A stretch of 64,000 nucleotides of DNA, taken from contig CALVHS010000052.1 in the NCBI GenBank assembly GCA_944328665.1, forward strand, positions 27,249-91,248, in the 5' to 3' direction. Made by a program: the position numbers and the translations under genes. Source of the DNA: an uncultured Clostridia bacterium. GTDB taxonomy: Bacteria > Bacillota > Clostridia > Christensenellales > Borkfalkiaceae. The notes beneath the pieces are model-generated. The model ran no database searches. It was given only the letters and a program-made list of their open reading frames with translations, and was not told the DNA's origin. Of the stretch, positions 24,580 through 33,437 are shown one piece after another (within the stretch, counting starts at the first letter, position 1; each line of letters starts with the position of its first letter).

Positions 24580-25716
24580 ATGGGATTTTTTGACAAGATC
24601 GCCGACTACTTCAATGCAAGCACGCAGAACATGATCCTCTGCATCGTCATCGCCGTCATCGCCGTCGCCTTGATCGTCCTGATCATCGCCGCGATCGTCC
24701 TCGGCGCCAAAAGATCTAAGCAAAAGAGGGCGGAATCCGCGCCGGCCGAAGAAACCGAACAGACGTCGCCCGAAAAGCAGCCGGAGCTTTCCGCACAGGA
24801 TGCCGGGCAGCCTTCCCGCGCACCCGCACAGGATGCCGCGGAAAGCGCCGTCTCTCTCGGCGACGAGGGAACGGAGAAAGAGCCGCACACAAAAGATGCG
24901 GACGGGCCGCAGCCCGCCGCAGAGGCGCAAGCAACAGAAGCCGCGCCCGAAGATACGGCCGCCGAACAGAACGCCGCGCCCGCCGCCCCCGAAAAAGAGA
25001 CAAAAAACGCCGAACCGCCCGTAAAACAGGAAGCGCGGCCTGCCGAGGCGAAACGGGAAACCGCGTCCGCCGCGGCAAAGACCGAAACAAAGCCGTCCGC
25101 CGCAAAGGCTGCGGCAAAGCCCGCAGAAAAGAAGGCGGAAGCGGCAAAGCCCGCAGAAAAGAAGGCGGAGGCGGCAAAGCCCGCAGAGAAGAAGGCGGAG
25201 GAGGCAAAGCCCGCAGAGAAGAAGGCGGAGGAGACAAAGCCCGCAGAAAAACCGGCAGAAAGCAAGCCCGCCGTAAAGGGAGCGGAAACGAAGCCCGCAC
25301 CCGCCAAAACGGAAAAAAAGGAAGAAGAAGAGGAGAAAAAGCCCGTCTATGCGGGCAAATGGGTCATCCGCAAGAACGAAGAGACGGGCGCCTATTATTT
25401 TGATCTGCTCGCCTCCAACGGAGAAAAGCTGCTCAGCAGCATCGACTACACCTCCCTTTCGGGCGCGAGGAACGGCATCCAGACGCACAAGACGAACATC
25501 GCCAAGGGAAATTTTTCCATCGCGACGAGCAAGAACAAACAGTACTTTTTCAAGCTCATGAACGGCTCAAAACAACTGCTGTGCACGGGCGAGACATACA
25601 AGGTGCGGGCGCGCTGCGAAAGCGCGATCGAATCGGTCAAACGGTTTGCCGAGACCGCCGTCATCGTCGTAGACAAAGGCGATAAGGAAAAAGAAGCGGA
25701 AAAAGAGGAAAAGTAA
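24580..25716 (+). CDS. Membrane-anchored DUF1508 (YegP-like) protein with Ala/Lys/Pro repeats
   Basis: 378 aa in three parts. One membrane segment at about residues 19-43; a long low-complexity linker (about 45-255) rich in Ala, Glu, Lys and Pro that includes five copies of the decapeptide AAKPAEKKAE at 178-227; and two tandem DUF1508 (UPF0339, YegP) repeats at about 256-350, the first recognisable as GKWVIRKNEETGAYYFDLL with ANGEKLLS-like, the second as GNFSIATSKNKQYFFKLMNG. YegP-type proteins are normally small and soluble; the anchor and spacer look like a device to hold the domain away from the membrane. Function unknown. It has its own promoter and terminator. Confidence 0.82.
   Translation: MGFFDKIADYFNASTQNMILCIVIAVIAVALIVLIIAAIVLGAKRSKQKRAESAPAEETEQTSPEKQPELSAQDAGQPSRAPAQDAAESAVSLGDEGTEKEPHTKDADGPQPAAEAQATEAAPEDTAAEQNAAPAAPEKETKNAEPPVKQEARPAEAKRETASAAAKTETKPSAAKAAAKPAEKKAEAAKPAEKKAEAAKPAEKKAEEAKPAEKKAEETKPAEKPAESKPAVKGAETKPAPAKTEKKEEEEEKKPVYAGKWVIRKNEETGAYYFDLLASNGEKLLSSIDYTSLSGARNGIQTHKTNIAKGNFSIATSKNKQYFFKLMNGSKQLLCTGETYKVRARCESAIESVKRFAETAVIVVDKGDKEKEAEKEEK
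25111..25260 (+). repeat. 30-bp tandem repeat, five copies, in frame
   Basis: Five consecutive 30-bp units beginning GCGGCAAAGCCCGCAGA, the last one diverged. The unit is a multiple of three and encodes a ten-residue linker repeat, so copy number may vary between strains without breaking the gene. Confidence 0.9.
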
Positions 25717-25726
25717 GAGCACAGAC

Positions 25727-25761
25727 AAACGCGGGGCGCATGCGATGCGCCCCGCGTTTTT
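25727..25761. terminator. Bidirectional terminator
   Basis: A 15-bp stem (25727-25741 / 25745-25759) with a 3-base loop and A/T-rich ends lies between the converging DUF1508 and Mrp-type genes. Confidence 0.88.
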
Positions 25762-25763
25762 GC

Positions 25764-26576
25764 CTATTTTTCCAGCTTTTCAAAAAATTCTTTCAAGTAG
25801 TCCCCTTCGAACAGTTCGATCAACCCCCTGTCACAACAGGCAGAGAGAGCCGCATCGAACGGGATACGGGCGATGTTTTGCACGCCGTATTCTTTGGCGA
25901 CCTCTTCCAGGCGGCTCTTGCCGAACACTTCGATCGTCCTGCCGCAATCGGGACAGACGACATAACTCATGTTTTCGACCACGCCGAGGATGGGCACGTT
26001 CATCTTTTCCGCCATTGCAGCCGCCTTTTTGACGATCATGGAGACGAGTTCCTGCGGGCTGGTGACGATAACGATGCCGTCCAGCGGCACAGACTGATAG
26101 ATGCTCAACGGCACGTCGCCCGTTCCCGGAGGCATATCCACAAACATAAAATCCACGTCGTTCCAGATGACGTCCGTCCAGAATTGCAGGACGGTGCCCG
26201 CGATGACGGGCCCGCGCCAGATGACAGGCTCGGTGTCTTCTTCCAACAGGACGTTCATGGACATCACCTCGATGCCCGTCTTGCTTTTGACGGGCAGGAT
26301 GCCGAGGTCTGTGCCCGTCGCCCTCTCCTTGATGCCGAACATCTTGGGGATGGACGGCCCCGTGATGTCGGCGTCCATGATCGCCGCCTGCAAGCCGTTG
26401 CGCTGCGCCGTGACCGCCAGAAGCGCGGTCGTAAGCGATTTGCCCACGCCGCCCTTGCCGCTGACCACGCCGATCACCTTTTTGATCTTGGAAAGTTCGT
26501 GCGGAGCCTTACGGAAATCGCGTTCGGCACAGTCCTGCGAACAGCTGCCGCAATCGTGCGTACAATTTTCAGACAT
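25764..26576 (-). CDS. Mrp/NBP35-family Fe-S cluster carrier ATPase
   Basis: 270 aa, P-loop ATPase that assembles or carries Fe-S clusters. Deviant Walker A GKGGVGKS (40-47), DADITGPSIP, and DMPPGTGDVPLS. The N-terminus carries four Cys (Cys5, 9, 12, 16: CTHDCGSCSQDC) as in NBP35-type proteins, and a CPDC pair lies near residue 218. Last gene of a minus-strand unit with the ABC exporter pair and a tautomerase, with gaps of only 22 bp. The link between them is not known. Confidence 0.92.
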   Translation of the reverse strand: MSENCTHDCGSCSQDCAERDFRKAPHELSKIKKVIGVVSGKGGVGKSLTTALLAVTAQRNGLQAAIMDADITGPSIPKMFGIKERATGTDLGILPVKSKTGIEVMSMNVLLEEDTEPVIWRGPVIAGTVLQFWTDVIWNDVDFMFVDMPPGTGDVPLSIYQSVPLDGIVIVTSPQELVSMIVKKAAAMAEKMNVPILGVVENMSYVVCPDCGRTIEVFGKSRLEEVAKEYGVQNIARIPFDAALSACCDRGLIELFEGDYLKEFFEKLEK

Positions 26577-26598
26577 ATTTTTCTCCTTTTATAACATT

Positions 26599-26835
26599 TT
26601 ACAACAGGCTTTTCGGGTCGTACTCCGCCTTTTTATAGAGCGCGGCGCCTTTGCCTTCGATCTCTTTTTTAAAAACATCCTGCCACTGCGCAGCGGTAAA
26701 ATCTTCCACCGTACAGGTCACATAATGCCCGGAACAGCCCAACTCCCGCGTGAGCGTCTGCACGAGCGCGTCGGCGAGGCGCTTTTTTTGCTCCTCGCTC
26801 CTCCCTTCCAGCATCTTGACGGAAATGTGCGGCAT
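26599..26835 (-). CDS. 4-oxalocrotonate tautomerase-family protein
   Basis: 78 aa. After removal of Met the N-terminal residue is Pro (MPHISVKM), the catalytic base of the tautomerase superfamily. GRSEEQKKRLADALVQTL is the typical helix 1. It fits the short tautomerase subgroup common in gut Clostridia. It lies 22 bp after the ABC gene and 22 bp before the Mrp-type gene. The physiological substrate is unknown. Confidence 0.85.
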   Translation of the reverse strand: MPHISVKMLEGRSEEQKKRLADALVQTLTRELGCSGHYVTCTVEDFTAAQWQDVFKKEIEGKGAALYKKAEYDPKSLL

Positions 26836-26857
26836 AGATCTTTCTCCTCCTTTATTT

Positions 26858-28642
26858 TTATTCTTTGTTCAGATTTTTATTTAATTCGTAATACGCTCCC
26901 TTCTTTGCCATCAATTCTTCGTGCGAACCCTGCTCCGCGATCCCCTTATCGGCAATAAAGAGGATCCTGTCCGCGCTGCGGACGGTGGACAGCCTGTGCG
27001 CCACAATAAAGGAAGTGCGGCCCTTCAGCAATGCTTCCAAAGAGGTCTGGATGAGTTTTTCCATGTCCGAAGAAATGGAGCTTGTCGCCTCGTCCAAAAT
27101 GACGACGGAAGGATCCTTGACGACGATGCGGGCAAAACTGATGAGCTGTTTTTCGCCTGCGGACAGCCCTTCGCCCCGCTCGGCAAGCTGTTCGTTGTAA
27201 CCGTTCGGCAGGCGTTCGATGCACTTGTCCGCAAAGATCGCCTTCGCCGCGGCGATGCACTCCTCGTCCGTCGCATCGGGCTTACCGTAACGGATATTGT
27301 CCAGCACCGTGCCCTTGAACAGGAAGGGATCCTGCATCAACACCCCCACTTCTTTGCGCAGAGAATGCAGCTTGATATCACGCACGTCCACCCCGTCGAT
27401 GGTCACGCTCCCCTCTTTGACGTCGTAAAAGCGTGTCAATAAGTTGATCACCGTCGTCTTTCCCGCGCCCGTCGGCCCGACGAGAGCGATGCGTTCGCCC
27501 GGTCGGACGTGGAGGTCGAAGCGTTCGAGGATATTGACGCCCTCTTCATAACAGAACGTGACATTGTTATAATCCACTCTGCCCTGCACGTCTTTAAGTT
27601 CGACCGCGTCCGGCTTGTCCGCAATGGCGGCGGGCGTATCGATCGTTTCAAACACGCGCTCGAGGTTGGCGGATACCTGCGCCAAATTTTGGATGATGGC
27701 GGAAAGCTGCGTCAGCGGCGCGGAAAAGAGGGTCATATAACTCAAAAAAGCAATGACGGTACCCGGCCCCTCGGCAAAATAGCCGAGCGGGAGCGCCAAA
27801 AACGCGACCGCATACAGCATGACCGTGCCGTAATTCCAGAACGTTTCGACGACGGGGGTATTCAATTCGTTGCGCCGCACGATCTTCATCCAGGTATTTG
27901 CGCTGTCTTGCTGCAGATCGTGATAGATCTGTTCGTTGTACTTGGTGCGGTTATAATTTTGGATGATCTTTTCCCCCATGATCGATTCCACGAGGAACGC
28001 CGCGCGATTGGAGACTTTGGCGCGGTGGTGGCGGAAAAGTTTGCGGATCGTCCTGCGGATCAGAAAGACGCCGACCGTCAGCGGAATGACCGCAGAATAG
28101 ACGACGAGGGCAAGCATCCAGCTCTGTACGAACATGAACACCGTGACAACGGCGATCTTCACCAAATTGAGGATGAAATTCATCAGATAGTTGGTGAAAA
28201 AGTCCGCCAATTCGCCGATATAATCGGTGACGCGCACCGCGATCTTGCCCGCGGGCCGGTTGTCAAAATAATCGAAAGGCAGCGTCTGCAGCTTATAAAA
28301 GATGTCGTGCCTGAGATCGGCGATGATGCCGTGCCCCATCCTGCCCATGCGCCTTTGCTGGATATAGGTGATGACGATCTCCGCCAACCCGCACAGCAAA
28401 AAGCAGCCGATCATGAGCGCGAGCCGCGCATGATCCCTGTCGGGGATCACTTCGTTGACGATGCTCTTCAAAAGCAGGGGCGGAATGAGGGAAGCCACGA
28501 CCGCCACGAGCATGAGCGCCAAAACAAAGAAGAACAGTTTTTTATGGGGCGCGACATAGCGCAGCAGCCTGCGCAGGTTTTTAACGTCGATCTTCTGTTC
28601 TTTGACGACTTCGTCCTGAAAATAAGTGTTGCGCTGTGTCAT
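26858..28642 (-). CDS. ABC exporter half-transporter, subunit B
   Basis: 594 aa: six membrane helices (residues 30-320), then the nucleotide-binding domain with Walker A GPTGAGKTT, Walker B VVILDEATSS (catalytic Glu present) and a degenerate signature LSAGEKQ instead of LSGGQ. Its start overlaps the stop of the other half (ATGA). The partner has the opposite set of changes, so together they form a heterodimer with one complete ATP site, like BmrCD or TmrAB. The substrate could be a drug, lipid or peptide. Confidence 0.93.
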   Translation of the reverse strand: MTQRNTYFQDEVVKEQKIDVKNLRRLLRYVAPHKKLFFFVLALMLVAVVASLIPPLLLKSIVNEVIPDRDHARLALMIGCFLLCGLAEIVITYIQQRRMGRMGHGIIADLRHDIFYKLQTLPFDYFDNRPAGKIAVRVTDYIGELADFFTNYLMNFILNLVKIAVVTVFMFVQSWMLALVVYSAVIPLTVGVFLIRRTIRKLFRHHRAKVSNRAAFLVESIMGEKIIQNYNRTKYNEQIYHDLQQDSANTWMKIVRRNELNTPVVETFWNYGTVMLYAVAFLALPLGYFAEGPGTVIAFLSYMTLFSAPLTQLSAIIQNLAQVSANLERVFETIDTPAAIADKPDAVELKDVQGRVDYNNVTFCYEEGVNILERFDLHVRPGERIALVGPTGAGKTTVINLLTRFYDVKEGSVTIDGVDVRDIKLHSLRKEVGVLMQDPFLFKGTVLDNIRYGKPDATDEECIAAAKAIFADKCIERLPNGYNEQLAERGEGLSAGEKQLISFARIVVKDPSVVILDEATSSISSDMEKLIQTSLEALLKGRTSFIVAHRLSTVRSADRILFIADKGIAEQGSHEELMAKKGAYYELNKNLNKE

Positions 28643-30471
28643 GCGGACGCCTCCCCCGCTTCCGAGAGCGCGTGCAAGTCATCCACCACGCCTTCTTCCG
28701 CCTGCATCCGCCAGATCTCGGCGAACCTGCCCTTCATTTCGATCAGTTCCGCAAACGTACCGCGTTCGACGATCTCGCCGTCCTGCATATAGAAGATCTC
28801 GTCGCAGTCGGCGAGGCTGGAAACGCGGTGCGCCGCAATGAGGATGGTGCGTTCCGGATAGTTTTCTTTGATGGAACGCATCAGCTTACGCTCGGTGATC
28901 ACATCGAGTGCGCTCGACGCGTCGTCCAACACAAGCACGGGAGCATTTTTGAGGAGGGCGCGCGCGATGGAAATGCGCTGCTTTTGCCCGCCCGAAAGCC
29001 CAAGCCCTTTCTCTCCCACGATCGTCTCGTAGCCCTGCGGCAGGGCGCGGATAAATCTGCCCGCCTGCGCCAGTTCCGCCACGCGCATGACCTCCTCCTT
29101 GGCAACGTCCGGCGCGTAAAAGGCAATGTTCGCGTCGATGGTGTTGGAAAAAAGAAAGACGTCCTGAAAGACGTAGGCGAACACGTCGCGCAGATCTTCC
29201 AGGTCATAATCGCGCACGTCCTTGCCGTCGATGAGGATCTGCCCCGCCGTCACGTCGTAGATGCGCACGAGCGACTTCAAAAGGACGCTTTTGCCGCTCC
29301 CCGTGCCCCCCATAAAGCCCACCTTTTTCCCGAAGGGGATCTTGAGGCTGACATTCTTGAGGAGAGGCTTTCCTTCCGCCGTGATCGAAACGTTTTTCAG
29401 CTCGATCTCCGGGCGGCGCCCCACTTTCTGCGGCACGGCGGGCTCGGGGATGCGCGTCTCTTTTTCCAAAAAGTCCATGATGCGCCCTCCCGAAACGAGG
29501 CCGTATTGCAGCTGATACATGTTGTTGCTCATCTGCGTCAGGTGATCCATGATCTTCAAGACATACGTGATGCAAGCCGTCATGATGCCGACGAGGAAAA
29601 CACCCCGCAGCACGAGCAGCGCGCCGATGGCGATGGTCGCCACATAGGCGACCTGACGGATGACGTTGAACCCAAGGTTGAATTTGGCGGAAACGTCCGC
29701 CTGCTCGAAATATGCCGCCCGCAGGTCGGCGTTGACCCGGTCAAACTTGTTTTCTTCCACGTCCTCGTTGGCAAAGGAGCGCACAAGGCGCACCGCGTTG
29801 ATGTTTTCCTGCACGGTCAGGTTCAGCCGCGCGTTGTTGGCGCGGATATTTTGTGAGACGCGCCGCGCCGCCTTCGTATAGCGGACGAGCACCGTAAGCA
29901 AGACGGGCGCGATGAGAACGGGGATGAGCAGCATCCAGGCGCTGTTGAGCGTCAAGATCACGCAGGAGAGCGCCAACACGAAGAAGCTGTCCCCCAAGTT
30001 CTGTAAAACGCGGCTGAGCATCTCTTTAAAAGTGATGATATCCGAATTGAGGGTAGTCAACAGTTCGCCCGTGTTATACGTCGCCACCGTGCCGCTGTCC
30101 AGCTCGACCAGTTTTTTATAAGTATAGTCGCGCATCTCGTTTTCAAATAACAGCCCGTTGTACTGAAAGAGGACATTGCGGCCGTAGATAACGCCCTCCC
30201 GCACGAGCACGAAGCAGGCGAAGACCGCCGTGATCGAGAAAAAAAGCCGCCATGTTTGCGGCTGTCCGAAACGCCCGTCGACGAGAAAGGAAAAGAGAGC
30301 GTTCCCCTCGCTGCCCACTCCCTCCTCGGTGAGGATATAATCGACAAACAGCGCGCTCAGCAGTGGGAGCAAAAGATCGAGCGCGATCGCCAAAAAGCCG
30401 AGGATCTGGCACAGCACCGCACACGGAACATGTTTTTTCCAATAGCGCATCCCGTAAGAAAAGACGCCCAT
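28639..30471 (-). CDS. ABC exporter half-transporter, subunit A
   Basis: 610 aa, six-helix membrane domain followed by an ATPase with Walker A GGTGSGKS, a perfect signature LSGGQKQRIS and Walker B VLVLDDASSALD, in which the catalytic Glu is replaced by Asp. This is the non-catalytic site half of an asymmetric exporter; the partner directly downstream supplies the catalytic Glu. First gene of a four-gene unit (exporter pair, tautomerase, Mrp ATPase) with a promoter at 30512-30539 and GGAGGAGG ribosome site. Confidence 0.93.
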   Translation of the reverse strand: MGVFSYGMRYWKKHVPCAVLCQILGFLAIALDLLLPLLSALFVDYILTEEGVGSEGNALFSFLVDGRFGQPQTWRLFFSITAVFACFVLVREGVIYGRNVLFQYNGLLFENEMRDYTYKKLVELDSGTVATYNTGELLTTLNSDIITFKEMLSRVLQNLGDSFFVLALSCVILTLNSAWMLLIPVLIAPVLLTVLVRYTKAARRVSQNIRANNARLNLTVQENINAVRLVRSFANEDVEENKFDRVNADLRAAYFEQADVSAKFNLGFNVIRQVAYVATIAIGALLVLRGVFLVGIMTACITYVLKIMDHLTQMSNNMYQLQYGLVSGGRIMDFLEKETRIPEPAVPQKVGRRPEIELKNVSITAEGKPLLKNVSLKIPFGKKVGFMGGTGSGKSVLLKSLVRIYDVTAGQILIDGKDVRDYDLEDLRDVFAYVFQDVFLFSNTIDANIAFYAPDVAKEEVMRVAELAQAGRFIRALPQGYETIVGEKGLGLSGGQKQRISIARALLKNAPVLVLDDASSALDVITERKLMRSIKENYPERTILIAAHRVSSLADCDEIFYMQDGEIVERGTFAELIEMKGRFAEIWRMQAEEGVVDDLHALSEAGEASA

Positions 30472-30511
30472 AAAGAGATCCTCCTCCCCTGAGGCAAAAA
30501 GATTCGCCTAC

Positions 30512-30539
30512 TATTGTAATGCAAAAAAATATTTTGTCA
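30512..30539 (-). promoter_or_regulatory. Promoter of the ABC exporter unit
   Basis: On the minus strand TTGACA (30534-30539), 16 bp, TACAAT (30512-30517), 40 bp upstream of the start. Confidence 0.7.
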
Positions 30540-30617
30540 ATCGTTTGCGCATATATTTTTTCACATCCGAAAACTTTTTCTTTTCTCATTTTTCGCGCGC
30601 TTTTTCTGCAAAATCAG

Positions 30618-30646
30618 TTGCAAATTTTTTGATTTTACGGTACAAT
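30618..30646 (+). promoter_or_regulatory. Promoter of SRP RNA
   Basis: TTGCAA (30618-30623), 17 bp, TACAAT (30641-30646), seven bases before the predicted RNA 5' end. Confidence 0.78.
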
Positions 30647-30652
30647 GAAATG

Positions 30653-30918
30653 GCTGTGCTAGGTGGGGAGTCAGCGGTGCCCTCGATCCGCAATCCGCTA
30701 CAGCGGAACCGAAAACCTCCCCCGGGCCGGCGCGTGGAAGGCCGCGCTCCGTAAGGGACGTCGATCTCAAGGTCTCATGCAACGGACTGCCGTGAACCGT
30801 GTCAGGATAGGGATATAGCAGCACTAAGCGGATTTTTTCGTGTGCCATGAGGTAGCTTTGAAGGAGTTACCTGCGGTTTTAACGCTTCGGCGCGCCGTCT
30901 CAAAGGAGGGTGCACAGT
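30653..30918 (+). ncRNA. ffs: Signal recognition particle RNA, large bacterial type
   Basis: About 266 nt. The 5' end carries the Alu domain (CTGTGCTAGGTGGGGAG, then GCAATCCGCTACAGCGG), present in Bacillota but not in the 4.5S RNA of Proteobacteria. The Ffh-binding helix 8 reads GTCAGG-ATA-GGGA-TAT-AGCAGC (about 30807-30828). CTGTGC (30654-30659) at the 5' end pairs with GCACAG (30912-30917) at the 3' end, which defines the termini. The apical stem of helix 8 and its tetraloop differ from the usual TCC-GGAA-GGA but the base pairing is kept. It is a stand-alone gene. Confidence 0.95.
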
Positions 30919-30927
30919 TTTTTTGCA

Positions 30928-30963
30928 AAAAAAGTTCCCGATCTCTTTCGGGAACTTTTTTTC
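30928..30963. terminator. Bidirectional terminator after SRP RNA
   Basis: A 15-bp stem (30928-30942 / 30949-30963) with A7 and T7 ends, loop TCTCTT. It serves both the SRP RNA and the convergent LTA-synthase-like gene. Confidence 0.92.
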
Positions 30964-33400
30964 ATGCGATCTTTACGATCAGCCCGTCGATCTCTCTGTC
31001 TCGGAAATAATCGTATTTGTACATGCGCTCCAGCATGTCCTGCTTCTCGTAATAGCCGCTCGTCTTGCGCAAAAAGGCGTTGACGCCGTCCGAAAGATAC
31101 TCAGCCCCGTCCTCCTCGGATCCCGAGACGAGGAAGATCGCATCCAGATCGAACACGATATGATCTTGCTGCGGCGTGCAATAGATAAGTTCTTCCGCCT
31201 CTTCCGCATCGAAGGAGACGTCCTGCCCTTCGATCTGCACGGTCACTCGCTCCCCGGTCACGCGCACCTGCCCGTCGCAGGAAAGCACGCTGCCGTCCTC
31301 CCCGCGCGAAGCGCGCAGATAGACGCGGTCGCCGTCCGAATAGATGCCGTCCGCAAACATGCCCGATTCCCGGCTGACAAAGACGGAACTCTCCTCTTTC
31401 AGGACGCTCACGCCCTGGTACAGCCCGAGATCGAAGTCATACCCCAGCAGGTCGAGGATGGTCGGCAAAACGTCAAAGGTATTGCAGTATTTTTCGATCT
31501 TCACGCCGCCGAGATTTTCCGCCGCCTCGTGCGCGAGGTCGTAATAGTATGCCCCGTCATAGACGGACGAGACGCCCGCCTCCTCGTTTTCATAGACCAT
31601 CCCTTCATACAAGGTGCTTTGTACCGTCAGATCCATGCAGCTGCCCGACCAGAAAAAGAAGGGTATATTGTAGAGCGCGGTATCCCAATACTCGCCCTCG
31701 GGGATCCCCTTCATCGCATAGCTCTGCTGCGTATAATAGCAGTTGTGATCGGCATAAAAGACGAACGCGGTGTCCTGCAGCTCGCCGGAAGCGGACAGCT
31801 CGTGCAGCAGGCGGTTGATCCCCACGTCGAGATCCATGATGCCCGTCTGATATCGCTTATAACGCAGATATACGTCGCTCAAGGCGCCCGTCTCGTCATA
31901 TTGCTCCGCCTGTACGGCGAATTTTTCATCGATATATGCGGAAGGAAAACCGGTGATGCGCTCGTAATACGGTTCCAGCCCTTTGACGGAATAACGGGCG
32001 GAACGCGTCGCCTTTTCCTCTTCGGAAAGGTCTTGCGTATAGTCGCCGTATTCGGTGAGGTCGTTATAATGACCGTGGCTGACGAGAGTCATCATCATGG
32101 TAAAAAACGCCTCTCCGTCGCCGCCTCGCTCCGTCATCTCGTTTAGGTACTGCGAGATCATCTCACTGTCCCTGTCGAGGTCGTAAAACCCGCTTTTTTC
32201 ATGATATCCCGCCAAACGGGGCATCGTGTCCAAAAAATGCGCGTTGTCGAAGCCATACAGGTCGGCAAACGTCTCTTCACGCCCGTAATATGAACCGACG
32301 TTGGCGTGGAAATAATTGGTCGTATAGCCGCTTTCCTGCAAGATGTTGGGCAGGCTGAAGGCAAAATCATGATCGAGCATCCCCTCTTCCGTCAAAGTCG
32401 GCACGATCTGATTTTCGGGATCGGCGGGATAGCTGCCGAGGATAGAGAGCGCTTCGGAATGGTTGGTCTTGTCCCGTGCGTAATAGTCCGTCATGGCGAC
32501 GCCCTGCGTCGCCAATGCGTACAGCGTGGGCGTGTATTCTCCGTTGATCGCGTACCACTCCCCCGATTCGATGACGACGAGCACGACATTCTGTCCGTTC
32601 AGGCTGCCCGTCATGAGCTTATCGTTCCCCCCGTACGGGCGCAAAGAAGAATGCATGCGCGAATCGGCAAAATAATCGTCCAAAGCAGAAAGATTGTTCT
32701 GCAAGTCCTTTTCTTTTTCTTCCTCCGTCATCTGCGGGTCGACTTGTACGAAATTGGCAATATTTTTATAATAGAAGCCGAACGTGCCAAACTTTTTGAA
32801 CGCCTTTGCCGAAATGAACTGTGTATCGTAGAGATACGAATCGTCTTTATAGATAAAAAGTTCGTCGCTCGGCGAGGTGGTCGCAAAGGAATCAAGCGCG
32901 ATATAATAGAGGTTAGACGCCGTGCCCGACGTGAGACAGAAGATGAAGAGGAGCATGACGACCGTCTGCAGGCGGAAACTCTGCTTCGCTTTCAGCTTTT
33001 TCAGCCGCGCCAAAACGAAACATTCCGCCACAAAGACAAAGAGCAGCCCCGTAATGAAGAGATAATCGAGAAATTCATTGGTAAAGACGCCCCCCACCTC
33101 GTTGAGCAGGTTGAGCATGTTCAGGCTGAACACCATGTTGCTCATGCCGTAGAGGGATTCGTTGACGATGGAGAGCGCGACCTGCAAGACGAGCATGGCG
33201 CAGATCATGACCGTCTGCGCGCGGAAACTCGGCACGACGAAGATGATCGCCGCCAGGAAGAACAAAATGGCAAGATCCAGCCAGAAATACGTAGGGAATA
33301 TGCCGATGCCCATCGTGTTGAAGGTGATAAATTCGATGAGCAGGGCGTTCAGTATATAACTTCCCGTATACAGGGATTTTTTCAGCAGCAGACTGTGCAC
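30962..33400 (-). CDS. LTA synthase-family phosphoglycerol transferase-like protein
   Basis: 812 aa. Five membrane segments in the first 200 residues, then a large extracellular alkaline-phosphatase-fold domain. The LtaS catalytic set is visible: Glu in VVIESGEW, the nucleophile Thr in RDKTNHSEALSILG, and Asp-His in FVFYADHNC. It would transfer phosphoglycerol or phosphoethanolamine groups to an envelope glycolipid. At 812 aa it is longer than LtaS (about 650 aa) because of a C-terminal extension of about 130 residues. It sits 37 bp behind aspartate kinase at the end of the cdaA operon. Confidence 0.85.
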   Translation of the reverse strand: MHSLLLKKSLYTGSYILNALLIEFITFNTMGIGIFPTYFWLDLAILFFLAAIIFVVPSFRAQTVMICAMLVLQVALSIVNESLYGMSNMVFSLNMLNLLNEVGGVFTNEFLDYLFITGLLFVFVAECFVLARLKKLKAKQSFRLQTVVMLLFIFCLTSGTASNLYYIALDSFATTSPSDELFIYKDDSYLYDTQFISAKAFKKFGTFGFYYKNIANFVQVDPQMTEEEKEKDLQNNLSALDDYFADSRMHSSLRPYGGNDKLMTGSLNGQNVVLVVIESGEWYAINGEYTPTLYALATQGVAMTDYYARDKTNHSEALSILGSYPADPENQIVPTLTEEGMLDHDFAFSLPNILQESGYTTNYFHANVGSYYGREETFADLYGFDNAHFLDTMPRLAGYHEKSGFYDLDRDSEMISQYLNEMTERGGDGEAFFTMMMTLVSHGHYNDLTEYGDYTQDLSEEEKATRSARYSVKGLEPYYERITGFPSAYIDEKFAVQAEQYDETGALSDVYLRYKRYQTGIMDLDVGINRLLHELSASGELQDTAFVFYADHNCYYTQQSYAMKGIPEGEYWDTALYNIPFFFWSGSCMDLTVQSTLYEGMVYENEEAGVSSVYDGAYYYDLAHEAAENLGGVKIEKYCNTFDVLPTILDLLGYDFDLGLYQGVSVLKEESSVFVSRESGMFADGIYSDGDRVYLRASRGEDGSVLSCDGQVRVTGERVTVQIEGQDVSFDAEEAEELIYCTPQQDHIVFDLDAIFLVSGSEEDGAEYLSDGVNAFLRKTSGYYEKQDMLERMYKYDYFRDREIDGLIVKIA

Positions 33401-33437
33401 GATGCATCCTTCGGCGGCAAAGCCGCCCGTTCAAAGA

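Noticed and set aside
25111..25260. Regular 30-bp repeats considered as a CRISPR array
   Set aside because: The units are contiguous with no spacers, in frame, and encode a protein repeat.
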